A DNA stretch of 50,272 nt, taken from the NCBI GenBank assembly GCA_027335985.1, contig DAHWGX010000049.1, forward strand, positions 1 through 50,272. Direction: 5' to 3'. The position numbers were made by a program, and so were the translations under genes. Position 1 is the first letter of the stretch. The number at the start of each line of letters is the position of its first letter. This document shows, piece after piece, positions 1-8,632 of the stretch. Source of the DNA: Nitrospirota bacterium (lineage in GTDB: Bacteria; Nitrospirota_A; Leptospirillia; Leptospirillales; Leptospirillaceae). The notes beneath the pieces are model-generated. The model saw only the letters and a program-made list of their open reading frames with translations. It did no database searches and was not told the origin of the DNA.

Positions 1-122
1 TCGAAGAACATGTATTCGGGGGTCACGACCTTCTGGCGGTCCCCTGCGGTCAGCTCCACCGCCTCCTTCGTCTCCGCCGGCTTTTCTGCCGTGACATCCT
101 TGACTCCTGCCGAATCAGACAT
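1..122 (-). CDS. Hypothetical protein, 5' fragment cut by window edge
   Basis: Only the first 40 codons are inside the window; the rest lies beyond base 1. The ATG at 122 is preceded on the minus strand by CCTAAGGAGTCTTTCA, a good Shine-Dalgarno with about 6 nt spacing, so the start is well supported. The visible N-terminus is hydrophilic and rich in Ala, Glu, Lys and Val, with no signal peptide, and it ends in VVTPEYMFF. It reads in the same direction as the hydrogenase-4-like operon and could be its last gene, but a 221 bp gap separates it from the preceding gene. I do not recognise a family from this fragment. Confidence 0.6.
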   Translation of the reverse strand, partial: MSDSAGVKDVTAEKPAETKEAVELTAGDRQKVVTPEYMFF

Positions 123-343
123 TGAAAGACTCCTTAGGTGAGGAAAGTTGTATAAAAATGCCGGAAAAACATAAAGACGATCTTCCCGACAGGTCCAGAG
201 GCTGGACGCTTGCGGTCCGGACAGCTCCGCTTCCATGGTTGTGGACGCAGGAGGCAGAGAGGTAGCCCGACTTCGAATCATTCCCGAATTCCCAATACAC
301 TATCATCAGTTTCCGAATCAAGTCAAACGGAAATGGGCATGCA

Positions 344-955
344 TTACTCAGCGTGTTCGTCCAGGCCCGCGGCCAGCTCATGGCGAAATTCCTCAGGAAT
401 GTTGACCGATCGCGTCTCATCCCACTTCCAGTCGGGCCGCTTGGTTGAGGCCCCTTTTCGAAGGTGTTCGATGTGATCCCTCCCTTCGGGGGTGTGGCCC
501 CAGGGTGTGACGGACCCTTCCCCAAGGGCTTTTTCAAGACGGTCAAGGAGGGCCTCGAAGAGCGAGAGGTCTCCGACGTCGAAACCTTGGCAGGGATTCG
601 AGGGAGCATCGCTGTCGTGAAGAACGAGAACGAACCCTTCATGACTTCTTTCGGCGTCGAGGTGGGCGAGAACCGCCTCAAGCCGCGATTTGGGAACTCC
701 CGCGAGAATCGAGATTCCGGGTGAAAAGGGCAGGGAATCCAGGGGCTTCCAGTCCGGAATGTGCGCCTGGTCCATGGCGGGGACGAGATCGCGAAGTCTC
801 GACAGGAGCCGCTGGCGGTGCGGATCGCTGTCGTTCCAGCCCCAGCGGGGGCTGGAGCCGAGATAGAGTGTCGGGCGGGACCGGGTCAGGATCTCCCGGA
901 CCAGGAGATCCATATCCCGGGAGGTGTGCTGTTTTTTCGAATCAGGGTGTTCCAT
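344..955 (-). CDS. Hypothetical protein (203 aa) downstream of the Ehr-type operon
   Basis: This is a 203-residue soluble protein with no signal peptide or membrane segment. The ATG at 955 has AAAGGAG about 11 nt upstream; a second Met at residue 15 (MDLLVREIL) is an alternative start. Central hydrophobic stretches (residues about 77-84 and 106-112) look like beta strands of an alpha/beta fold, and the C-terminal third is charged (Arg, Glu, Asp, His). I recognise no family. It follows the hyfI-like gene on the same strand after 187 bp. In that gap a weak minus-strand promoter (TTGCGT, 17 nt, TAGGAT at 1060-1088) can be drawn, so it may be transcribed separately. The opposite-strand reading frames here are shadows. 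Confidence 0.6.
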   Translation of the reverse strand: MEHPDSKKQHTSRDMDLLVREILTRSRPTLYLGSSPRWGWNDSDPHRQRLLSRLRDLVPAMDQAHIPDWKPLDSLPFSPGISILAGVPKSRLEAVLAHLDAERSHEGFVLVLHDSDAPSNPCQGFDVGDLSLFEALLDRLEKALGEGSVTPWGHTPEGRDHIEHLRKGASTKRPDWKWDETRSVNIPEEFRHELAAGLDEHAE

Positions 956-1142
956 GGAGGGATGCGCTCCTTTCAGGGCCGTGTGGGAATCCGAACCGTT
1001 GTCGGCGATTGGCCGTATGCGAATGAGGCGAAGATCGTCGTTCTTGTGGTGGTCTTTTGATCCTACGACGTGTCGAAGGCGAACGCAACCCGAAAATGGG
1101 GGAATACGGGGGAAGGAAGGTGATCCGTTGTTTTTTCCCGGA

Positions 1143-1637
1143 TCACTCCCGGCCGGTACGCGCGAGGGTGAAGGATTGAAGGATTGCCCGCCGGATCTCG
1201 TCCGGGGTCGGAGGGCACCCCGGAAGCCGATGGTCGACCGGGATCACCTGGGGCGCTCCGTTCAAGACCGCATAGCTGTCGCGGAAAATCCCCCCGTCGC
1301 AGGCGCAGTCTCCCAACGCCAGGACGCGGCGTGGCTCCGGGATGCCCTCGAGCGTTTTCGTCAGGGGCTCTTTCATGGCTTTCGTGACGGGTCCCGTCAC
1401 GATGAGAAGATCCGCATGCCGGGGAGAGGCCACGAATGTTGCCCCATCGGAGGAGAGGGCGGAATAGGGGTTTTCCAGGGCGAAGAGCTCCAGTTCGCAG
1501 CCGTTGCAGGATCCTGCGTCGACATGCCGGATGGCCAGACTCCTCCCGAAGCCCGGAGTGGGGGGCGGTGTGACGGGCCGGGACCTCTTTTCAGTGAGCC
1601 GGCCGGTCCGAAAAATTTTCACGAGAAGCTTCCACAT
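1143..1637 (-). CDS. hyfI: Hydrogenase-4 component I / NuoB-like Fe-S subunit
   Basis: This is the small iron-sulfur subunit (164 aa) of a complex I / group 4 hydrogenase-like membrane complex. It would carry the N2-type [4Fe-4S] cluster next to the large subunit on the cytoplasmic side of the membrane. Visible cysteines are C44 and C47 in SCNGCELE, C111 and C113 in GDCACDGG, and C141 in LPGCPP, the HycG/HyfI/NuoB pattern. The CxxC spacing of the first pair is the hydrogenase-like form and not the adjacent CC of NuoB. The gene starts 15 bp after the hyfG-like stop and is the last recognisable subunit of the operon. Length matches family members without the C-terminal extension. Functional assignment is by family. 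Confidence 0.9.
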   Translation of the reverse strand: MWKLLVKIFRTGRLTEKRSRPVTPPPTPGFGRSLAIRHVDAGSCNGCELELFALENPYSALSSDGATFVASPRHADLLIVTGPVTKAMKEPLTKTLEGIPEPRRVLALGDCACDGGIFRDSYAVLNGAPQVIPVDHRLPGCPPTPDEIRRAILQSFTLARTGRE

Positions 1638-1652
1638 TGCGCGTCGTCTCCC

Positions 1653-3215
1653 TCAAAGGTCGTGGCCGCTGTAGCTCAGGTTGAAGGATTTGTTGATCAA
1701 CGGGAAGTCGGCCACGAGATTGCCCGGGACGACGACCTCCAGTGCGGGCCAGAGGAGGGCGGAAGGCTCCTGGATGTGAGCCGCCCGGATCACCCCTCCG
1801 GGCGACAGCCGGACCCAGGCCAGGACCTCTCCCCGGAAGCCTTCGACGATGCCCAGCCCTTCGGCTGTTTCCGGGTTGTCGGGAAGGGGCTCGGCAATGG
1901 AGTTTTCGGGTAGATGTTCGAGGAGGGCCCTGGCGAGAACCAGAGACTCCTGGATTTCAAGAAACCTGATCAGGACGCGGGCCGCGACGTCCCCCTCGTG
2001 GGCCAGGGCGAGCGCCGGAGGAAATCGCCGATAGGGGTCTCCCCCATGGTCGGCCCGGAGGTCCCAGGCCTGGGCGCTGGCACGACCGACGACTCCTCCG
2101 GCACCGAGCCGGCGGGCGACCTCCGGCAGAAGGACTCCCGTGTTCTGGAATCGGTCCTGGAGACCGCCATGGTCGTCGTAAATTTTTTGAAGCTCCGCCA
2201 CCTCCGCCGAGAGAATCCTGTTTTCATCGAGAAGATCCCGGATGGCGGTGTCGTCGAGGGTGGCGCGGACCCCTCCGGGTGCGACCAGGTCGAAAAGATA
2301 TCGGACTCCGAAATGGGTCCGGTTTCTTCTGAGCAGATCTTCCTTGAGGCGACCGAACTGGGAGAGGCCGAATCCGAGGCCGGCATCGTTGCCAAGGGCC
2401 CCCAGGTCTCCCAGATGGTTGGCGATCCGTTCCCGCTCGAGTAGGAGGGCCCGCAGAAAGCGGACGCCGGCAGCCGGAGTGAAGTCCAATGCCTGCTCGA
2501 CCGCCTGCGCGAAGGCGATGGAGCAGGCGACGGTCGAATCTCCCGAGATGCGAGCAGCCAGACGGGCGCCTGAGGAGATATCCCGGCTTCGGAAGAGGCC
2601 GTCCACGCCCTTGTGGGTGTATCCGAGACGCTCTTCGAGACGGAGAACCTTCTCGCCTACGACCTGAAAGCGGAAATGGCCAGGTTCGATGATGCCCGCG
2701 TGGACGGGTCCCACGGGAATCTCGTGAACCCCCGGACCGAAGACGGGGACGAATGGGTATTCCCGAAGATCCGCCCGAGGAGTCTCCGGAATGCATGTTC
2801 CCGGAGGAGACGACAGGGGAGGAACGGACCAGAGTCCCTGGCTGATCCAGGGACGGGTGTCTTCCAGACCCTCGGGGGTGAACCCGAAGAGATCCCGGAC
2901 GCTCCGTTCGAACCGGTCGACGGCAGGAAGGAAAGACGAGAGAGAGGGAAAGGTCTGGCGACCCTCTGGCGAAGACAGGGGGAGAACAAGGACGAACAGG
3001 CCTTCTCGCAGGAGAAAGGCGGTGCAGATCCGGGGTTCTGGAGCTCCGGCGGCCCACAGACCGAGGAAACGTCCCCCGGATGCGGCCAGGATCCGTGCCT
3101 CCTCGAAATAATCCCCCGGAGTCTCCTGGGGGATGATGGCGCGCGGAATCCCGTCCTCCCGGGGGATGAGGCAGAATCCCGGGGACACCCGTTTCGGAAA
3201 GGTGTCATTGTCCAT
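1653..3215 (-). CDS. hyfG: Hydrogenase-4 component G-like large subunit (NuoC-NuoD fusion) lacking NiFe ligands
   Basis: A 520-aa fusion of a NuoC-like domain (about residues 25-125) and a NuoD / hydrogenase large-subunit-like domain (about 155-520). The start is ATG at 3215, which overlaps the end of hyfF by 11 bp; a 15-codon longer frame to 3260 is less likely. The N-terminal NiFe motif (CGIC in HycE/HyfG) reads ISGD at residues 223-226, and the C-terminal CxxC motif reads NLSYSGHD near the end, so all four metal-ligand cysteines are absent. The only nearby cysteine is C231. The subunit therefore cannot bind a NiFe site and belongs with the energy-converting hydrogenase-related (Ehr) proteins. 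The real electron donor or acceptor (quinone, ferredoxin or other) is not known from sequence. Confidence 0.9.
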   Translation of the reverse strand: MDNDTFPKRVSPGFCLIPREDGIPRAIIPQETPGDYFEEARILAASGGRFLGLWAAGAPEPRICTAFLLREGLFVLVLPLSSPEGRQTFPSLSSFLPAVDRFERSVRDLFGFTPEGLEDTRPWISQGLWSVPPLSSPPGTCIPETPRADLREYPFVPVFGPGVHEIPVGPVHAGIIEPGHFRFQVVGEKVLRLEERLGYTHKGVDGLFRSRDISSGARLAARISGDSTVACSIAFAQAVEQALDFTPAAGVRFLRALLLERERIANHLGDLGALGNDAGLGFGLSQFGRLKEDLLRRNRTHFGVRYLFDLVAPGGVRATLDDTAIRDLLDENRILSAEVAELQKIYDDHGGLQDRFQNTGVLLPEVARRLGAGGVVGRASAQAWDLRADHGGDPYRRFPPALALAHEGDVAARVLIRFLEIQESLVLARALLEHLPENSIAEPLPDNPETAEGLGIVEGFRGEVLAWVRLSPGGVIRAAHIQEPSALLWPALEVVVPGNLVADFPLINKSFNLSYSGHDL

Positions 3216-4677
3216 GCGTGAGCCCGATCGACAGAAGTGCGGTGTGAAACAGCCGGCCAAGGGAATCCGGAAAGAACAGACCGATGACCAGTGCCAGGCC
3301 GAAGTGGATCCAGACCGGATAAAAGGTCAGGGTCGGGGTGGGAGATGAGGGGAATGCCGGCGCCTCTGAGGCTGATGTCATCTCCTGGATTCTTCGAAAC
3401 AGGACCGCGAATGTGATCAGGAGGGCCAGGAGGAGAGGGGGGATCGCCCAGGGGGCCCGGGAGACGGCCGTCGAGAGGATCAGGAATTCGCTGGCGAAGA
3501 TGGCGAAGGGAGGGAGGCCCGTGATGGCGAGGCCTCCGATCGTCAGGGCCCTGGCCAGTGCGGGTGTCCTCTCTCCGAGATTTCGGATTTCGGGGATCTT
3601 CTGGGATCCCGATGTCTGGACAACGTGGCCCACCACAAAAAAGATGGCGGATTTGATCAGGCTGTGGGAGGTCATGTGAAGAAGTCCGGCGAAGGCGCCC
3701 ACAGGCCCTCCGAGTCCGAAGGCGAAGGTTGCGAGTCCCATGTGTTCGATGGAGGAATAGGCGAAGAGCCGTTTGATGTCCTGTCGTTTCCACATCGAAA
3801 GGGAGGCGAGAAGGACCGAGACCAGACCGAACCCCAGGAGAAGCCGGGAGGTCAGGTGGTTGTGAAGGGATCCGTCGGCTAGCACCTTGATCCTGAGGAT
3901 GGCGTACAGGGCCACGTTCAGGAGAAGTCCGGAAAGGACGGCGGAAATGGGGGTCGGGCCTTCGGCGTGGGCGTCCGGAAGCCAGTTGTGAAGAGGGACG
4001 AGACCCACCTTAGTTCCGTATCCCACGATGAAAAAGATGAAGGCCAGTCCGATGACGGTGGGTTCCAGCGTCGTCTTGACCCCGTTCAGGTGGGTCCAGA
4101 GAAGGGCGGTTCCACCGGGTCCCAGGGTTTTTTCGGAGGCGAAATAGAGAAGGATGGTTCCGAAAAGCGCCAGGGCGATACCCACCCCGCAGAGGATGAA
4201 GTATTTCCATGCCGCCTTGACGCTCGCGGGTTTCCGGGTCCAGGCCACGAGAAGGACGGTGGCCAGCGTGGCCCCTTCCAGGGAGACCCAGAGGATTCCC
4301 AGATTGTTGCTGACGAGGACGGCCAGCATGGCCAGGATGAATATCTGGTAGAGAGCCAGGTAAAGGCGGGTCCGTTCCGCTCCCAGGTGTCCGTGTGCCT
4401 TTTCGATGGCCATGTACCGGAGGGAAAAGAGAGAGGTCGTGGCTCCGACGCCCCCCGTGATGACCACGAAGATCGCCGAAAAACCGTCCGAATAAAGCTG
4501 CTCCGCTCCTCCGGTGACAGGCCCATCCGTAAAGACCCGAAAGGCCAGGAGAAGGGAGAGGCCGAAAGTGAGAAAGGAGAAGAGGACATTGAGAGCGTCC
4601 GCCCCCTTGCGGTGTCCGACTATCCCCATGACGAGTGCCCCGAGAAGCGGGCAGAGAACGATGGCCGTAAGGATCAA
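3205..4677 (-). CDS. hyfF: Hydrogenase-4 component F-like proton-pumping subunit (NuoM/L/N family)
   Basis: A 490-aa polytopic membrane protein of the Mrp-antiporter / NuoL-M-N family with about 13-14 hydrophobic segments. The diagnostic middle region is present: GYGTKVGLVPLHNWLPDAH (residues about 220-240), with the conserved Lys and the trans-membrane Pro-containing helix, and further on FAYSSIEHMGLATF. Such subunits move protons or Na+ across the cytoplasmic membrane, coupled to electron transfer in the peripheral arm. The start codon is TTG at 4677, preceded by GGAG with about 6 nt spacing; it lies 3 nt after the hyfE stop. Its 3' end overlaps hyfG by 11 bp, which suggests translational coupling. 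Confidence 0.92.
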   Translation of the reverse strand: MILTAIVLCPLLGALVMGIVGHRKGADALNVLFSFLTFGLSLLLAFRVFTDGPVTGGAEQLYSDGFSAIFVVITGGVGATTSLFSLRYMAIEKAHGHLGAERTRLYLALYQIFILAMLAVLVSNNLGILWVSLEGATLATVLLVAWTRKPASVKAAWKYFILCGVGIALALFGTILLYFASEKTLGPGGTALLWTHLNGVKTTLEPTVIGLAFIFFIVGYGTKVGLVPLHNWLPDAHAEGPTPISAVLSGLLLNVALYAILRIKVLADGSLHNHLTSRLLLGFGLVSVLLASLSMWKRQDIKRLFAYSSIEHMGLATFAFGLGGPVGAFAGLLHMTSHSLIKSAIFFVVGHVVQTSGSQKIPEIRNLGERTPALARALTIGGLAITGLPPFAIFASEFLILSTAVSRAPWAIPPLLLALLITFAVLFRRIQEMTSASEAPAFPSSPTPTLTFYPVWIHFGLALVIGLFFPDSLGRLFHTALLSIGLTHGQ

Positions 4678-4680
4678 GGG

Positions 4681-5358
4681 TCACTCCATCGAGGTTGTGT
4701 CCATGTGCTTCAGGTCGAGGCTTTCGAAGGTCTCACGGATCTGGAAGAAAAAAATGCCGAAGACGAAGGTCCCGACAAGGACATCGAAGGCGACGCCAAG
4801 CTCCACGACCATGGGCATGCCGTAGGTTGCATTGATGGCCGAAAAGAAAAGGGCATTTTCCATCCCCAGGAATCCGATCACCTGCGTCAGGGCCTTCCTG
4901 CGGGAGATCATCATGAGGAAGGAAAGGAGAAGGGATGCGAGGCCGACTCCGATCAGCCCTTTCGACACGGTGCTCGCAAGTTCCGAAATGGGGCCGGCGA
5001 GGGTGAAGGAAAAGACCGCGATGGCAAGGCCCAGTACCATCGTCGACGGCACGTTGACAAGGACCTCGACCTCTCCCTGGATCCGGAGCCTGTTCAACAG
5101 TCGGAACAGGATGGCGGGAAGCAGGACGACCTTGAACGCGAAGGTGAAAATGGCGGAAAAAAGAAGATGTGTCTCGGCGGACAGAATGGCTACGGCGAGA
5201 GTGCTCAAGGTCAGGAGGACCCCCTGGAGGGCGAAGATGCGGACGAGAGAGGTCATGCGCCGGAGAGCCAGCATCGCAAAAGCCGACATGAGAAGGGCGC
5301 TTCCCAGAAACTGGACGAGGTCGTTCGCGAAGGGGTGCGCCGGAAGTGGCGGGGACAT
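4681..5358 (-). CDS. hyfE: Hydrogenase-4 component E-like membrane subunit (NuoK-like)
   Basis: A 225-aa membrane protein with about 6-7 hydrophobic helices; HyfE proteins are typically near 216 aa. The N-terminus (MSPPLPAHPFANDLVQFLG) starts at ATG 5358, two bases after the hyfC stop. The open frame continues to 6234, but that extension lies antisense-like across hyfC in another frame and is Arg/Pro-rich, so I reject it. The C-terminal half (GFLGMENALFFSAINATYG) matches the NuoK-like core, where a conserved Glu in GxEN takes part in proton translocation. It sits between hyfC and hyfF, the order seen in hyf and ehr operons. Confidence 0.9.
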   Translation of the reverse strand: MSPPLPAHPFANDLVQFLGSALLMSAFAMLALRRMTSLVRIFALQGVLLTLSTLAVAILSAETHLLFSAIFTFAFKVVLLPAILFRLLNRLRIQGEVEVLVNVPSTMVLGLAIAVFSFTLAGPISELASTVSKGLIGVGLASLLLSFLMMISRRKALTQVIGFLGMENALFFSAINATYGMPMVVELGVAFDVLVGTFVFGIFFFQIRETFESLDLKHMDTTSME

Positions 5359-5360
5359 GG

Positions 5361-6326
5361 CTAGACCTCGAGGACGAAATGGATGAGAAAGCCCATGGTG
5401 GCCAGGAGATAGGCCAGGGCCGTGAATTCGGGTACCCGGAATATCCGGAGCTTCGCGAACAGGGTTTCGATCAGGGCAATCCCTGCCCCCGCCACCAGGA
5501 GCTTGGCGGAAAGGAACAGGAGGCCGGCCCCCAGTGAGCCGGGAGACAGGGAGGCCGGAAGCCCGGCCGGAAAGAAGAAGTCCGTTCCGATCAAAAGATA
5601 GAGAAGAAGTTTGATCTGGCTTCCCCATTCCATCATGGCCAGGAGAGGACCCGAATACTCGAGGAGCATCGCCTCGTGGATCATGGTGAGTTCGAGGTGC
5701 GTGGACGGGTTGTCGATAGGAAGGCGCCCGTTTTCCGCCAGAAGGACGAGAATGAAGGCCAGAAGGGCGAACAGCAGGCTCGGGTGAAAAGGAGCCGATG
5801 CGCCGAGAAGGGAATGGAGGATGGCCGGAAGCGCCGTCGACCGGGACCAGAGTGAGGCCGTGAAAAGGATCATGAGAGTGGCCGGCTCCGCCAGGAATCC
5901 CACCATCATTTCCCGTCGCCCCCCCAAGTCTCCGAAGGGAGTGCCGGCGTCCATGGCGCCAAAGGCCATCAGCATCCGGGCCAGGGAAAAGAGCCCGACC
6001 AGGACCACCGCATCGGCCACAGGAGCGAGCGGCGGATCGGTGACGAGCGCGGGGACAAAGAGGACGCATGACAGGAGGGCTGCGAAGACGAGAAAGGGAA
6101 CGACTCGAAACAGGAACGAGGTTCCCTCTGGAACGATCGTCTCCTTCCGGAAAAGGCGGACAAGATCCCTCCAGGGCTGCAGGATTCCCGCCGGAGACCT
6201 GTTCGAAAGGACGGACCGGCAGAATCCGATCCATCCGGAGAGGATGGGGGCCGCGAGGAGGGCGAGAACAATCTGGACGCCCTCGACAAGGATGGCCGAA
6301 GGGAGGGAAAGATCTCCTACATCCAT
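5361..6326 (-). CDS. hyfC: Hydrogenase-4 component C-like membrane subunit (NuoH-like)
   Basis: A 321-aa NuoH/HyfC-type subunit with about 8 membrane helices, which docks the peripheral arm onto the membrane and in complex I forms part of the quinone chamber. Recognisable elements are QPWRDLVRLFRKE (residues about 49-61), AENGRLPIDNPSTHLELTM (about 191-209) with the conserved Glu and Asp, and the following IHEAMLLEYSGP. The start ATG at 6326 overlaps the 3' end of hyfB by 10 bp. A classical quinone-binding role is possible but not demonstrated by the sequence. Confidence 0.93.
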   Translation of the reverse strand: MDVGDLSLPSAILVEGVQIVLALLAAPILSGWIGFCRSVLSNRSPAGILQPWRDLVRLFRKETIVPEGTSFLFRVVPFLVFAALLSCVLFVPALVTDPPLAPVADAVVLVGLFSLARMLMAFGAMDAGTPFGDLGGRREMMVGFLAEPATLMILFTASLWSRSTALPAILHSLLGASAPFHPSLLFALLAFILVLLAENGRLPIDNPSTHLELTMIHEAMLLEYSGPLLAMMEWGSQIKLLLYLLIGTDFFFPAGLPASLSPGSLGAGLLFLSAKLLVAGAGIALIETLFAKLRIFRVPEFTALAYLLATMGFLIHFVLEV

Positions 6327-8365
6327 CGAAACACCGTGAGAAGGAAGATCAGCGTCCCGAAACTATAGACCAGATAAACGGAGATGCGTCCGCTCCGCAC
6401 CTTTTCCGCCAGGGTGGCAATCGCCTGGAAAAGACGAAGGAGCGGACGGTAAAGGTAGGCCCAGTGCGGATCCTCGACGGTCAGATCGAAGACTGGACTC
6501 TTTTCCTCCGGTTCCGGGAGGTGGCGCTTCATGAGGAAAAAATTGGCGAAGAAATGGCGGATGGGCTGGGCGAAGGAGCCGGCCGAATCCTGCATGCGGA
6601 AGGTTCTTGTCCCGTAGCCACACCCCCAGACGGGGCTCTGACGGATGGAAGACTTTCCGAAAAGGCGGGGAAGCAGGAACGCCAGAGGCAGGAGAAACGC
6701 CAGAAGTCCCAGGAGGATCTCCGGGCTGTAGCTTGCCCCGCGGGGAGGAAGGGGGAGTAGCCACAGCCATCCCGCGGGGAAAGCGTTTTCGCGAAGAGGG
6801 GAGCCCGTCAGGGGCCGAAGGGCCTGATCGATCCACGACAGCATCCGGACGGGCGAGAGGGCGAGCAGGAGACATCCCCCCACCATCCAGGCCATCCCGA
6901 CCTTTTCGGCCGTCGAGACTTCGCGGGCGTTGTGGGCCCCTTCGGAGCGGGGGAGTCCCAGATATCCGATCCCGTAGAACTTGACGAACCCCATGGCAGC
7001 CAGGGCCGAGGCCAGGACGAGGAGAGCGCCCCCCAGCAAAACCGCGCTTCTCAGGAGAGTTCCGGAGAGACTTCCCGCCTGGAGGGCCGCCTGAAGCAGA
7101 AGCCACTCGGAGACGAAGCCGTTTCCCGGGGGGAGCCCGGCAATGCAGAGGACGCCAACCAGAACGAAGCCCCCCGACACCGGCATGCGTCGGAGCAGCC
7201 CTCCCATTCCGTTCAGGTCGTGGCTTCCGGTGGCGTGGATCATCGTTCCTGCCCCCATAAAAAGGAGACTTTTGAAAAAGGCGTGGTTGATGGCGTGATA
7301 GAGGGAGGCCGCCAGGGCGATCTCTCCGGCCATGGAATGGCCCGAACGCAGGTAGAGGATCGCGAGGCCGATCCCGAGAAAGATGATGCCGATGTTTTCG
7401 ATCGATGAATAGGCCAGCAGTTTTTTGGGGTCCGACTGGACCAGGGCATGGAGAATGCCGAAGAGCGCCATGAGTCCTCCGGCCAGGAGGACGGGTACGC
7501 CCCAGGCGTAGTTCAGATGATCCAGCCCCAGGAGCCCGAATAAAACCCGGAGGATCCCGTAGATGGCAGTCTTGAGCATGACTCCGCTCAACAGGGCCGA
7601 GGCCGGGGAGGGGGCGACCGGATGGGCCTCGGGAAGCCAGACGTGAAGGGGAATCAGCCCGGCCTTGGCTCCGAATCCCAGAAGGGTGCACACGAAGACG
7701 AGGAGGGCGGTCCCGGCCGGGGGAGCGCTCGTGCGCATGGCGTCGAAGGTGAAGGACGACAGCCCCGGGGACAGGCTGGACGGCTCGTGGGTGGCCAGGA
7801 CGAAAAAGGCGACCAGGATCAGAAGGCTTCCGAAATGGGCCATGAGAAGGTAGAGGAAGCCGGCGTTGCGGACCTCCTCACGGTCGTTTTCCGTGACGAC
7901 CAGCGCATAGGAGACGAGGGCCATGATTTCCCAAAAGACCATAAAGATATAGGCATCGTCGGCGAGGAAGACCCCTTCCATGGAGGCCAGGAATAGGGCG
8001 GTCCTGAGAAAGAAGGCCGGGAGCCTTGGGGGAGGAAGGCTCCGGAGGTAGCCGGCCGAGAAAAGAAGGATCCCGGTGGCCGCCCCTCCCAGAATCAGGA
8101 GGAAAAAGCTCGACAGGGGGTCCTGCCGGACGTGGAGAGGGAGCCCGGGAAGGCCTCCGGAGAGAACTCTTTGAAGTTCGGTGCCCCGTACGAGCCCCCG
8201 GATTCCAGAAAATGCGAGGACGACCCCTCCCGCGGCAAGAAGGAGAGACAGGGGTCCCAGAAGGCCTTCGGAGCGCCGCAGAAGAAAAAAGCCGAGGATG
8301 CCGGTCATTCCCCAGGCCAGAAGGACAAGCAGGCTTGTGTCGAGAGAATCAGGAAAGGGAGTCAT
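6317..8365 (-). CDS. hyfB: Hydrogenase-4 component B-like proton-pumping subunit (NuoL-like)
   Basis: First gene of the operon: 682 aa, about 15-16 membrane helices, NuoL/HyfB type. Core motifs include FGAKAGLIPLHVWLPEAHP (about residues 232-250) and LLAYSSIENIGIIFLG (about 314-329). The C-terminal part, about 100 residues, includes a soluble loop and a final helix. These are the pumping-module features of the antiporter-like family. The ATG at 8365 lacks an obvious Shine-Dalgarno; the upstream stretch is pyrimidine-rich. A leader of more than 100 nt separates it from an AT-rich region near 8460-8525 that probably holds the operon promoter. With hyfF it supplies two antiporter-like subunits to the complex. 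Confidence 0.92.
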   Translation of the reverse strand: MTPFPDSLDTSLLVLLAWGMTGILGFFLLRRSEGLLGPLSLLLAAGGVVLAFSGIRGLVRGTELQRVLSGGLPGLPLHVRQDPLSSFFLLILGGAATGILLFSAGYLRSLPPPRLPAFFLRTALFLASMEGVFLADDAYIFMVFWEIMALVSYALVVTENDREEVRNAGFLYLLMAHFGSLLILVAFFVLATHEPSSLSPGLSSFTFDAMRTSAPPAGTALLVFVCTLLGFGAKAGLIPLHVWLPEAHPVAPSPASALLSGVMLKTAIYGILRVLFGLLGLDHLNYAWGVPVLLAGGLMALFGILHALVQSDPKKLLAYSSIENIGIIFLGIGLAILYLRSGHSMAGEIALAASLYHAINHAFFKSLLFMGAGTMIHATGSHDLNGMGGLLRRMPVSGGFVLVGVLCIAGLPPGNGFVSEWLLLQAALQAGSLSGTLLRSAVLLGGALLVLASALAAMGFVKFYGIGYLGLPRSEGAHNAREVSTAEKVGMAWMVGGCLLLALSPVRMLSWIDQALRPLTGSPLRENAFPAGWLWLLPLPPRGASYSPEILLGLLAFLLPLAFLLPRLFGKSSIRQSPVWGCGYGTRTFRMQDSAGSFAQPIRHFFANFFLMKRHLPEPEEKSPVFDLTVEDPHWAYLYRPLLRLFQAIATLAEKVRSGRISVYLVYSFGTLIFLLTVFRWM

Positions 8366-8460
8366 GGATGGAAGGGGCGGGGCGGAAGGCTCTTCGCCTC
8401 CCGGAAGCCTTGCGGTTTCGGGGTGAAGAGTTTTATTCGGCCAGCCATGGGATTCCCGTC

Positions 8461-8525
8461 TGTTACGGATGCTCCGTTCATTATTCTGTTCACAGGTGTC
8501 AATTATATCATTTGATCTGGGGAGG
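8461..8525. promoter_or_regulatory. AT-rich divergent promoter region of the Ehr-type operon and the 8633 gene
   Basis: The 267 bp between hyfB (minus) and the small membrane protein gene (plus) contain one AT-rich island. On the minus strand TATAAT lies at 8502-8507, directly followed by TTGACA at 8497-8502, but neither has a well-placed partner box (TTGCAT sits 19 nt upstream of TATAAT). The location, composition and divergent arrangement support a promoter region; the exact boxes do not. Confidence 0.35.
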
Positions 8526-8632
8526 AATGCAACGGGCTGTTCTGTGGGCAGTTATGGGGGAGGGATTGGATCGATCCTTGAATTTCGCCTCCCGGGGCGT
8601 TTAGGATGGAAGGGATGCTATGGAGGGCGAGA

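Noticed and set aside
3967..5364. Plus-strand 465-codon open frame
   Set aside because: It is antisense to hyfF and hyfE, extremely rich in Asp, Glu, Gly and Lys, and has no recognisable domain; a shadow of the high third-position G+C.
8497..8507. Adjacent TATAAT and TTGACA on the minus strand
   Set aside because: The boxes overlap and neither has a partner at 16-18 nt, so no single promoter can be assigned; listed only as a region.
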